DNA of 64,000 bases from Candidatus Obscuribacter phosphatis (GTDB lineage: Bacteria; Cyanobacteriota; Vampirovibrionia; Obscuribacterales; Obscuribacteraceae): assembly GCA_001899315.1 (NCBI GenBank), contig MOYA01000003.1, positions 594,583 through 658,582 of the forward strand. The letters run 5' to 3'. Both the position numbers and the translations under genes were made by a program. Positions 25,289 through 32,821 of the stretch are shown here, one piece after another (position 1 is the first letter of the stretch; each line of letters opens with the position of its first letter). The notes under the pieces are model-generated. The model made no database searches. It saw only the letters and a program-made list of their open reading frames with translations, and was not told where the DNA came from.

Positions 25289-26941
25289 TCAAGCCTTTTG
25301 CGGCTGGGGCGAGAGTACTTCCTTCACTAATTCCTGAGCTTCTTTCTGAATTTGTTTGAGATGCTCTTCCGATTTGAATGACTCAGCATAAATCTTGTAA
25401 ACATCTTCTGTTCCAGAAGGACGGGCGGCAAACCAACCATTCTCGGTGGCCACTTTCAGACCGCCGATGGCTTCATTGTTGCCTGCGGCACTGGTGTATT
25501 TGCCGATTATCTTCTCACCGGCAAACTCAGAGGCTTTAACGTCTTCAGCCGAAAGCTTCTTGAGCTTGTTCTTTTCCTCTGGTGTGGCTGGTGCATCGAT
25601 GCGGGCATAGCACGGGGCGCCGAATTCTTCGGTCAAGCGAGCATAGTGTTTGGCTGGGTCTTTTCCTGTCACAGCGGTAATTTCGGCTGAAAGCAGAGCC
25701 AAGATAATGCCGTCTTTGTCGGTGGTCCAGACCGAGCCATCTTTACGCAAGAAAGAAGCCCCGGCACTTTCTTCGCCGCCAAATCCAAAAGAGCCGTCAA
25801 TCAAACCATCGACGAACCATTTAAAGCCAACGGGTACTTCCACCAGCTTGCGACCCAGTTTGGCAGCGATACGGTCTATTAGCGAGGTGCTCACCACGGT
25901 CTTACCGATAGCGGCATCTTTGCGCCAATTGGTGCGATTTTGGAAGAGATAATCGATGGCCACCGAGAGGAAATGATTGGGATTCATCAGACCGGCAGGG
26001 GTGACAATACCATGTCTATCGTGGTCTGTATCGTTGGCGAAAGCCAAGTCGTAGTGTTCGCACATTTTGATAAGCCCGGCCATGGCATAGGGCGAAGAGC
26101 AATCCATGCGAATCTTGCCGTCCCAGTCAACATGCATAAATGAAAAGGTTGGGTCGACTTTCTTGTTGACCACAGTAATAGGCAACTTAAAGTCGGCAGT
26201 AAGACGCTCCCAATAAGCGATGCCGGCGCCGCCTAGCGGGTCTACAGCAGCTTTGATGCCCGACTTAGCAATGGCATCCATGTCAATAACCGAAGCCAAC
26301 TCTTTGACATAGAGCCCGACATAGTCAAATCTGTGGGTGGTGGAAGCGGTCATGGCTTGCCGGAAGGGCACTCGCTTCACACCCTTCATCCCGGCGGCAA
26401 TTATTTCATTGGCTTTCTTTTCGACCCAGCCGGTGATGTTGGTGTCGGCTGGTCCGCCAGAGGGTGGGTTGTATTTGAAACCACCGTCTTGCGGCGGGTT
26501 ATGAGAGGGGGTGATGACTATACCGTCAGCCAGTCCGCTTTTGCGACCTTTGTTATATTGCAAAATAGCCAGCGAAATAGCAGGAGTTGGGGTGAAGCCA
26601 AGGTCTTGGTCAATCATGACATTGACTTCATTGGCTGCCAACACTTCCAGAGCGCTGGCAAAGGCAGGCTCAGACAGAGCATGGGTATCGATACCGAGAT
26701 AAAGCGGTCCATTGATGCCGTTTTCTTGCCTATAAAGGCAGATAGCCTGGCTAATTGCCAGTATGTGTTCTTCGTTGAAAGCTCGATTGAGAGACGAACC
26801 GCGGTGTCCAGAAGTCCCGAAGGCGACTCTTTCAGAAGGCTGAGAGACATCGGGCTTGTCGGTGTAATAGGTGGTGACCAGACGGGGTACATTGACGAGC
26901 ATTTCGTCGGTGGCCGGTTTACCAGCTAGTGGGCTCAGCAT
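25289..26941 (-). CDS. pgm: phosphoglucomutase, alpha-D-glucose specific
   Basis: 550 aa, close to the E. coli Pgm length. It interconverts glucose 1-phosphate and glucose 6-phosphate in the cytoplasm, feeding glycogen and nucleotide-sugar synthesis. Signatures: substrate-entry FGTSGHRGS (about 42-50), the phosphoserine loop [12 protein letters not shown] (about 142-153), the metal site DTDHDRHG (about 305), the sugar loop [10 protein letters not shown] (about 395) and the phosphate-binding [10 protein letters not shown] near the end. A sugar-nucleotide dehydratase/epimerase gene lies just upstream on the same strand, so the two may serve surface polysaccharide synthesis. Confidence 0.96.
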   Translation of the reverse strand: MLSPLAGKPATDEMLVNVPRLVTTYYTDKPDVSQPSERVAFGTSGHRGSSLNRAFNEEHILAISQAICLYRQENGINGPLYLGIDTHALSEPAFASALEVLAANEVNVMIDQDLGFTPTPAISLAILQYNKGRKSGLADGIVITPSHNPPQDGGFKYNPPSGGPADTNITGWVEKKANEIIAAGMKGVKRVPFRQAMTASTTHRFDYVGLYVKELASVIDMDAIAKSGIKAAVDPLGGAGIAYWERLTADFKLPITVVNKKVDPTFSFMHVDWDGKIRMDCSSPYAMAGLIKMCEHYDLAFANDTDHDRHGIVTPAGLMNPNHFLSVAIDYLFQNRTNWRKDAAIGKTVVSTSLIDRIAAKLGRKLVEVPVGFKWFVDGLIDGSFGFGGEESAGASFLRKDGSVWTTDKDGIILALLSAEITAVTGKDPAKHYARLTEEFGAPCYARIDAPATPEEKNKLKKLSAEDVKASEFAGEKIIGKYTSAAGNNEAIGGLKVATENGWFAARPSGTEDVYKIYAESFKSEEHLKQIQKEAQELVKEVLSPQPQKA

Positions 26942-27007
26942 GAGCTATCTCCTCAGTATGCAAAGCTCATATGATAAATAAAAAGAGACAGCCTGGCAAA
27001 TCAATAC

Positions 27008-28012
27008 TTATTTAGCCGCAACCTTGGCAAGATGCGCGCCATACCAGTTTGCCGCCTCAGCCAGCCCTTGCTCTAGGCTATATTCCGGCGCCCAACCTAA
27101 GACTTGGCGCATACGTGCCGAGCTGAGATATTGGGCTTGAATCTCGCGACTGGCCTGGTTAAGCACCACAGGCTTCAAGTCTTGGCGCTTGAGAGTTTGC
27201 AAGATCGCTTCTACTATCTGCAAGACCGAGACAGGGGCATCATTACTTATATTGAAAGCCATACCGGCGATAGATTTATCGTGCAAAAGGCGCTCGGCGA
27301 TAGCTATATTAGCCCGAGCTGCGTCTTTGACAAAAATATAGTCGCGCACAGGCGAGCCATCAGATCTAATCAGCGGCGCCTCGCCAGCCAGCACAGCCTT
27401 AATAGTGCCGGGCACGATGCGACTAAAATTAAGATCGCCGCCGCCATAAAGATTGCCGCAACGTGTGACAGCAATAGGTAGACAATAAGAATGAAAATAA
27501 GAGCGGCTAATTAAATCGGCGCAGCTTTTTGAAACATCATAAGGAAAGCGACCCTGCATCGGCGCGTCTTCCAAGTAGGGCAGAACTTCTTGGTCACCGT
27601 AGGCCTTGTCGGATGAGGCCACAACCACTGCTTCTATCTTGGCTCCCTGGTTTTGCAAAAGGCGCACAGATTCCATGAGATTCCAGGTACCCATGATATT
27701 GGAAGCAAATGTCGGCACCGGATTTTCGTTGGCGACTCCGACGATAGCCTGGGCGGCTAAATGAAAAATGACCTCGATGCCTTCATCTTTTATAGTCTTG
27801 AAGAGAGCATCGTAGTGTTCGATATCTATATTTACTAACTTAAGAGAGGGATAGCGGCGCTGCACTTCATAGATGCGGGAGGCATCCTTGTACTCTCTAT
27901 CGAGACCGACAACTTGCGCACCTTTCTCAAGCAAAAGCTCACAAACCCAGGGTCCCAAAAAACCGGCACAGCCGGTTACCAGCACTCTTCTGCCAGCCAG
28001 TTTGGTTTCCAT
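27008..28012 (-). CDS. NAD-dependent sugar dehydratase/epimerase, CDP-glucose 4,6-dehydratase-like
   Basis: 334 aa from the ATG at 28012, which has GGAAAGG in front; a longer start would overlap the upstream gene. Extended short-chain dehydrogenase with the NAD loop VTGCAGFLGPWV (about 12-22), the middle motif HLAAQAIVG, the catalytic SSDKAYGD and YDVSK (Tyr-x-x-x-Lys), and NLYGGGDLNFSRIVPG. The SDKAYG and PYDVSKSCAD stretches are most like CDP-glucose 4,6-dehydratases (RfbG), though a UDP-sugar epimerase or dehydratase cannot be excluded. With the pgm gene it would convert glucose 1-phosphate derivatives into deoxy-sugars for envelope polymers. Confidence 0.87.
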   Translation of the reverse strand: METKLAGRRVLVTGCAGFLGPWVCELLLEKGAQVVGLDREYKDASRIYEVQRRYPSLKLVNIDIEHYDALFKTIKDEGIEVIFHLAAQAIVGVANENPVPTFASNIMGTWNLMESVRLLQNQGAKIEAVVVASSDKAYGDQEVLPYLEDAPMQGRFPYDVSKSCADLISRSYFHSYCLPIAVTRCGNLYGGGDLNFSRIVPGTIKAVLAGEAPLIRSDGSPVRDYIFVKDAARANIAIAERLLHDKSIAGMAFNISNDAPVSVLQIVEAILQTLKRQDLKPVVLNQASREIQAQYLSSARMRQVLGWAPEYSLEQGLAEAANWYGAHLAKVAAK

Positions 28013-28050
28013 ATCGCCTTTCCAATAAACATTAATAAGATTATGCCACA

Positions 28051-30183
28051 TCACTCGAACTCGGCAGCAAGTCCGTCTTCCAGATCTACCACCCTGGTCT
28101 CACGCAAGTTTAGGGCGGGCTTGCCTTTTCGATCCTTCTTCAGTTTGGCAAAATCGACATAAGTCCAGTAAGCAAAGGGAGCTTCCATGTAGCGCAGTTT
28201 CTTGAACTTGGCTATGACCGGCTCGAAAATTGGTCCCACTACGCAACCATTCACCCTCAATGTTTGCAATTCAGGCAGCGCAGTCAAAACTGCCAGATCG
28301 GCGGCAGTCAAGTCAGGCTCTGTAAACTTGAGCCGTTGCAGCTTCTTAAACTTAGTCAGAGTCTTCAAATCAGAGGCATTAATCTCAAGACCGTAAATGC
28401 TTAGACTCTCAAGATTCTCGGCGCTCTTGATGGCATTCAACAAACTGGCCGTAGTTGCTGAGGCGCTATAACGCAGCTGCTTGAGCTTGCTCACACCTCG
28501 CCATTTGCCCAGGGCTTCAGGCTCGACTCGGCTGCCACTTATTGTCAGGTCATCGAGGGCAGGAAGCTGATCGAGGGTCTCAGAAAGGTCATTGCGCACA
28601 TCAGTGCTTTCCAGCACCAAGCGGCGCAGTTTCTTCATATGGGTCAGGTGCGAAAGGGTCTCGCTATTGACCGACAGATTACGTCTAATCTCTACAGCGA
28701 CAAAGTCATCAGAGCGAAACCGTCTAAAAAGATTCGGATAGCGACTGATGCTGGTGAAGGGCACGAAGGTAAGTTCTTCATCGGCGGCATAAATCAAGTC
28801 GCCAACGGCATCGGTTGGCATTCCACTGCCATTGATGATAAAACCAATCGAATTATCTCTGTCAAAGTTAAAGACGCGACAGAGCCGCCCATCTCTTTTT
28901 TCCAGCCGAGAAAAGGGGGCAGTTGAAGACAGATAAGCATCGAGCTTGGCCATCTCATCACTATTCTTGCGCTGCTCGTCCGGCACAAACTCGCCTGGCT
29001 TGACGGCAAGAGTGCTTGGCACGGTGGCTAACTTACCGGCACCAATTTTGGAGTCTCTGGTGGCATAAAAGATCAAACCAAGACTGAGCCCGGCAATGAC
29101 TAGAAAGAAGCAGGCAAGAATAGCCCAGGGCATGGTTCGACCAGGGCTTTGCGAACCGGTATACAACTGCCTAGCTTCAATTTTATTCTGGCTCGCGCGC
29201 GGGCTTTTCTTGCTTCTTAAGATGGCGCCCTGATAGCGAAAAGGATAGAGCTCAAGATAATTCAAATCATCAAGAACTTCACCAGCCATATGATAACGGC
29301 GATCGCGCTCTTTCTCCAGACAACCGGCAATCACTTTTGCCGCCGGCGAATCCTCACCAAACTTCTCCAACAAGATCGGCACCGGGTCTTCGCTTATATG
29401 CATGCCCAGGGTGAGCATAGCCGACTCACCTTGAAAAATGCGCTGACCGGTAAGCATTTCATAAAGCACCAGACCGCAAGAATAGATGTCGGTGCGCTTG
29501 TCTACTTTTTGCCCTACGGCTTGTTCCGGACTCATATAGAGGGGACTGCCGAGAACCTCGCCGCTCCTTGTTAGAGAGATGGAATTAGTTGCCTCGCCAT
29601 AAAAGCTGGCGATGCCGAAATCGACCAGCTTGACCTTGGCACTGCCGTCGGACTGCCAAACAATCATGATGTTGCCGGGCTTGATGTCTCGATGAATGAC
29701 ACCACGGTTATGCGCATAATCGAGGGCTTCCATCAACTGTCCAAATATCTGGAAGGCCAAGGGCGGCGATAGCGAGCCCAGCTTGCTAAGCAGGGTTTCA
29801 AGACTCTCGCCCTTAACAAGCTCCATTGAAAAGTAGGCACACTTTCCATCAGTGGCCACATCATAGACTTTCACTATATTGCGATGAGAGAGGCGCGAAA
29901 GCGCCCTCGCCTCTTTGAGGGTACGCTGGAACTCGCTGTTTGAGACACTTCCGCTTGCAGACTGGAATACCTTGAGAGCCATTGGCTTTTCTAGATACTT
30001 GTGTACAACCTCATAGACCCGGCCCATACCGCCGCCGCCCAAGGCGCGCTTGATCTGATAAACCCCGGCAAACTCTTGCCCACAAGACAGCTCAGAGCCA
30101 CCAAGCGCGCTTGGAGAATTCTGGTAGGCAATATCAGGCTCTGGAGGCGAGCCTTGTACCTGAGTCATTCTCAATGCAGACAT
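28051..30183 (-). CDS. Ser/Thr kinase with membrane helix and LRR-like tail
   Basis: About 710 aa from MSALRMTQ; upstream ATGs extend into the divergent promoter at 30284-30337 and are unlikely. The kinase domain (about 40-300) has glycine loop LGGGGMGRVYE, ALKVFQ, HRDIKPGNIMI, KLVDFGIASF and LGSPLYMSPEQA, all catalytic residues present. A proline-poor linker leads to one membrane helix (about 350-372, AILACFFLVIAGLSLGLIFY). The external part contains successive Leu-rich segments (MKKLRRLVLESTDVRNDLSE, LKQLRYSAS, LQTLRVNGC) resembling LRRs. Same plan as the kinases at 3965 and 47081. It could transmit an envelope signal to intracellular phosphorylation. Confidence 0.92.
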   Translation of the reverse strand: MSALRMTQVQGSPPEPDIAYQNSPSALGGSELSCGQEFAGVYQIKRALGGGGMGRVYEVVHKYLEKPMALKVFQSASGSVSNSEFQRTLKEARALSRLSHRNIVKVYDVATDGKCAYFSMELVKGESLETLLSKLGSLSPPLAFQIFGQLMEALDYAHNRGVIHRDIKPGNIMIVWQSDGSAKVKLVDFGIASFYGEATNSISLTRSGEVLGSPLYMSPEQAVGQKVDKRTDIYSCGLVLYEMLTGQRIFQGESAMLTLGMHISEDPVPILLEKFGEDSPAAKVIAGCLEKERDRRYHMAGEVLDDLNYLELYPFRYQGAILRSKKSPRASQNKIEARQLYTGSQSPGRTMPWAILACFFLVIAGLSLGLIFYATRDSKIGAGKLATVPSTLAVKPGEFVPDEQRKNSDEMAKLDAYLSSTAPFSRLEKRDGRLCRVFNFDRDNSIGFIINGSGMPTDAVGDLIYAADEELTFVPFTSISRYPNLFRRFRSDDFVAVEIRRNLSVNSETLSHLTHMKKLRRLVLESTDVRNDLSETLDQLPALDDLTISGSRVEPEALGKWRGVSKLKQLRYSASATTASLLNAIKSAENLESLSIYGLEINASDLKTLTKFKKLQRLKFTEPDLTAADLAVLTALPELQTLRVNGCVVGPIFEPVIAKFKKLRYMEAPFAYWTYVDFAKLKKDRKGKPALNLRETRVVDLEDGLAAEFE

Positions 30184-30283
30184 CCGTTGGTAAGAAAATA
30201 AATAAGGCCATAAATATAGACCTAGATATATAAAAATTTCGTGAAAAGCCGACCAGTATTGCAGTCTAATTTCAACTTCGGCA

Positions 30284-30337
30284 GTCACGGTTCGGTCACA
30301 GAAGAGTCACCTTTCGGTCGGCTATGCCGCCTATCTT
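30284..30337 (+). promoter_or_regulatory. GTCA-type promoter with four 11-bp repeats (A1)
   Basis: GTCA occurs at 30284, 30295 and 30306, and GTCG at 30317, each exactly 11 bp apart. TATCTT (30332-30337) starts exactly 11 bp after the last half-site. The array lies between divergent genes and points towards the gene at 30372. Confidence 0.82.
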
Positions 30338-30371
30338 TAGAGCATGCAATTTTCTTCGAGGACCCCCGAAC

Positions 30372-31073
30372 ATGGACCGAATTACTAGCAACGATGCACA
30401 CCCCTATCGCCAACAAACCGAAAACCAAAATATCAACCGCGGTGCAGTAAGCGAACGCAGCCTTTATGAAGATACTTACACACCGCAAGAATTCAGCCCC
30501 CGCGACCGCGGACGCCTGCAAGACGGTGGACTGAGCGGCGGACCAGTCTACAATCAGAGCAACATAGAGATCCTCAAAGAGATCTACAGACAGACAGATA
30601 CAGGCAACAAAAAAGTCGCTCCCGGACAGATCCAACTTGATGGCTCGATTGTCTTTCATGCCCAGCCTAAAGATATGCAGCCCAGAGCGAGCGCCCAAGA
30701 AGCACAGCCAGCCGATAAGCCGCACAACATGCAAACCCATCCGCGTGCTCACGAAACCCAGCCCGCTGATAAGCCGCGCAATATGCAACCTCATCCACGT
30801 GCTCAAGAAAGTCAGCCCGCTGATAAGCCGCGCAACATGCAACCTCACCCGCCCTCTCAAGAACGACGACCGGGCGGCTCAGAAGCTATCAAAGATCCAG
30901 GCTTCTTGTATCCACTCTATCCAGGTAAAGAATTCTGCCCACCTGACAGAAGCGAGTTGCCTGTGCCGAAATTGCCGCAACCCAAGCTGCCTCAAGAAAA
31001 GCCGGATAGAGACATGAATAAACCGGACATTAGAAAAGAGATGCCGCTCAGACAAGGCGCACTTAGCTGGTAA
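30372..31073 (+). CDS. Pro-rich low-complexity protein with 18-residue repeats
   Basis: A 233-aa protein beginning MDRITSNDAH after TTTTCTTCGAGGA. The central region has three tandem 18-residue units of the form QPADKPRNMQPHPRAQES (54-bp DNA repeats at 30705-30866). The C-terminal part is rich in Pro, Lys and Leu (PVPKLPQPKLPQEKPD), like the linkers of the 14-16 kb cassette proteins. No signal peptide or membrane helix. The shared promoter type, leader motif and composition place it with those proteins. Function unknown; an extended, disordered polypeptide is expected. Confidence 0.75.
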   Translation: MDRITSNDAHPYRQQTENQNINRGAVSERSLYEDTYTPQEFSPRDRGRLQDGGLSGGPVYNQSNIEILKEIYRQTDTGNKKVAPGQIQLDGSIVFHAQPKDMQPRASAQEAQPADKPHNMQTHPRAHETQPADKPRNMQPHPRAQESQPADKPRNMQPHPPSQERRPGGSEAIKDPGFLYPLYPGKEFCPPDRSELPVPKLPQPKLPQEKPDRDMNKPDIRKEMPLRQGALSW

Positions 31074-31097
31074 AAAGTTTTGCTCGGGGTCAAACAA

Positions 31098-31125
31098 AAG
31101 AACTCTGCTTTTCGGCAGGGTTCTT
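31098..31125 (+). terminator. Rho-independent terminator
   Basis: AAGAACTCTGC (31098-31108) pairs along 11 bp, with one G-U, to GCAGGGTTCTT (31115-31125) around a 6-nt loop, followed by CTGTTTTCT. It lies 25 bp after the stop at 31073. Confidence 0.85.
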
Positions 31126-31159
31126 CTGTTTTCTAGCCTTATTTGAGGCTGAGCAATTG

Positions 31160-31293
31160 GCTAGTTCTGCGAATTATTCAAGGTCTGAGTCGGTGAGCGA
31201 TTGTCTAGATTTGAGAGTTATTAAAGACCCGATTCTGTCGGCGATTACCTAGACTTGAGAGTTATTAAAGACCTGAGTCTGTGAGCATCTGCC
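31160..31293. repeat. 44-bp tandem repeat, about three copies
   Basis: CTAGA(T/C)TTGAGAGTTATTAAAGACC begins at 31205 and again at 31249 (44-bp period). A more diverged partial copy (TTATTCAAGGTCTGAGTCGGTGAGCGATTGT, two pieces) precedes them. The array sits upstream of the four-half-site promoter at 31339. No open frame runs through it. Confidence 0.7.
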
Positions 31294-31338
31294 TATCTCA
31301 GAAAACCATCGAAATCTAAATATGAAGAGGGTAGAGCA

Positions 31339-31392
31339 GTCACAGTTTGGTCACAGTAAAGTCACCTCTCGGTCAAAAATTGATACTACATT
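31339..31392 (+). promoter_or_regulatory. GTCA-type promoter with four 11-bp repeats (A2)
   Basis: GTCA occurs at 31339, 31350, 31361 and 31372, a perfect 11-bp period. TACATT (31387-31392) starts exactly 11 bp after the last half-site. It matches A1 in copy number and spacing. Confidence 0.85.
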
Positions 31393-31435
31393 AGGTGACA
31401 TCGAAACACTCTTTTCTTACCAGAGGACAACAAAA

Positions 31436-31867
31436 ATGAATATTGAAGCTTTGAGCAAACACGCCGCCCCTCAAGAAATTCAGGCTATGAAGCTGCCCCA
31501 GGACGACGCCAAAGCCAAAATGATGTCCGAAGTTTTAGACCGCCTGCAGAGCGGCGATACCAATCTTGCCACCACCGGCGACCGCAACTTAGTGAACAGC
31601 AAAAGCGGTGCCAACACACCCGCCCAAACCGACAGCGAAGCACTAAACAACATGCAGAAGAAACCCAACAGAAGCCCATCACAGCTTCCCGACCTGATTT
31701 TGCATTGTTCGGTCACAGGCAAAAGAATCGAGTGCGACGGTATCATTCTTAATGGCGGCAAAGACGTCATTAAGCCGATGGAACCGATCAAGCCCATAAT
31801 GCCTACAGAGCCTAGCGACAAGCCCGGCAAGCCCGAGCCACATCCGCTCAATCCCAGATACAAATAA
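31436..31867 (+). CDS. small Cys/Pro protein downstream of four-repeat promoter
   Basis: A 143-aa protein starting MNIEALSKHA after TTTTCTTACCAGAGGA; the frame is open upstream but runs through the promoter. The N-terminal half is helical and polar. The segment LILHCSVTGKRIECDGIIL (about 88-106) has two Cys around a Gly-x-x-Ile core and resembles the DTCVERA-GEIACGTEI signature of the 14-16 kb cassette proteins. The C-terminus is a Pro/Lys tail (IKPMEPIKPIMPTEPSDKP). No signal peptide. The next gene, convergent, is the second response regulator. Function unknown. Confidence 0.77.
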   Translation: MNIEALSKHAAPQEIQAMKLPQDDAKAKMMSEVLDRLQSGDTNLATTGDRNLVNSKSGANTPAQTDSEALNNMQKKPNRSPSQLPDLILHCSVTGKRIECDGIILNGGKDVIKPMEPIKPIMPTEPSDKPGKPEPHPLNPRYK

Positions 31868-31926
31868 ACCAATGCAAATCAAATGCCCAGTGAAGACTGC
31901 CTGAAGTTCAACAATCCTGCTTTACT

Positions 31927-32607
31927 TTACACTGCGCGAAATCTGTAACCCACCCGGGGAATTGTTTCAATTGCCGACTTAGTTTCATCTTCGTGCACAT
32001 CAATCTTTTTTCTGATGCGCTTGATGGCAGTTCGCAATCCCTCGGGTGTGGCGTCAGAATCCGTTGACCAAACTCTAGATATCAAAGCTTCAGCGCTAAA
32101 GACTTGATCTTGATGCCTCATAAAAAACTCAAGCAAGGCAAAGTCTCGCGGCAAAAGATGCACTTCTGCGCCAGACACTGTCACTCTGTGCTTGCTGGCA
32201 TCAAGCTCAAGGTTGCCACTCTTAAACACAGTGGTCTGCAATCCCTGCGGGCGCCTCAGCAAGGCTCTAATTCTCGCCGATAGCTCTCTTACGGCAAAAG
32301 GCTTGGTCAGATAATCATCGGCACCGGTGCCCAAGCCCGATTCTTTATCAGCAATTTCAGACTTGCCGGTGAGCATTATTATCGGCGCTAGCCCACCGCC
32401 CCTGCGATATTCTTTGAGCACATCGATGCCTGCCATGCTGGGCAAATCCCAATCGAGCACCACCACATCGAAACCAGACATACGCAAAAGTTCAAGCCCA
32501 AGGGCGCCGTCATTGGCCACTTCTACAGTATATTTTTCACCACTGAGCCAACTTTCCAGCATATCAGCCAGATCGAGGTCATCTTCCACCAAGAGAATTT
32601 TCGGCAT
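31927..32607 (-). CDS. OmpR/PhoB-family response regulator (RR2)
   Basis: 226 aa. Receiver domain with VEDD, phospho-acceptor Asp52 in VLDWDLPS, Thr in MLTGKSEIADK and Lys in LTKPF. The winged-helix domain (about 128-226) has LLPRDFALLEFF, recognition helix region EGLRTAIKRIRKKI and wing RVGYRFRAV. It is divergent from a histidine kinase gene 214 bp away, a standard partner arrangement. It lies beside a four-half-site GTCA promoter, so it is my preferred candidate to bind that promoter class. RR1 at 802 is a clear paralogue with a different recognition helix. Confidence 0.95.
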   Translation of the reverse strand: MPKILLVEDDLDLADMLESWLSGEKYTVEVANDGALGLELLRMSGFDVVVLDWDLPSMAGIDVLKEYRRGGGLAPIIMLTGKSEIADKESGLGTGADDYLTKPFAVRELSARIRALLRRPQGLQTTVFKSGNLELDASKHRVTVSGAEVHLLPRDFALLEFFMRHQDQVFSAEALISRVWSTDSDATPEGLRTAIKRIRKKIDVHEDETKSAIETIPRVGYRFRAV

Positions 32608-32736
32608 TCAGTTTCTACCCAAGAATGAATCGTCAACGATGCCAGTAAATATACCAGAGACAGACAAAGGCGAAACAACTGCCTCATAACAGCAAATTAG
32701 TAACTAATTCTGAGACAAGCAAATTTTGCTGGCTGC

Positions 32737-32792
32737 CGGCGGGTGATTTTCGGTGATCGCTTTGCGGTGGGTTATCTTCGGTGGGTGATTTA
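32737..32792. repeat. 14-bp tandem repeat in divergent RR2/HK2 promoter region
   Basis: Four contiguous 14-bp units beginning at 32737, 32751, 32765 and 32779 share CGG(T/C)GGGT(G/T)ATTTT (unit 2 is more diverged). They end about 30 bp before the histidine kinase start. They may be an operator for either gene or a slippage-generated array. Confidence 0.65.
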
Positions 32793-32821
32793 AGCTTCCA
32801 GCTGCGTGGGATAAACAGGAT

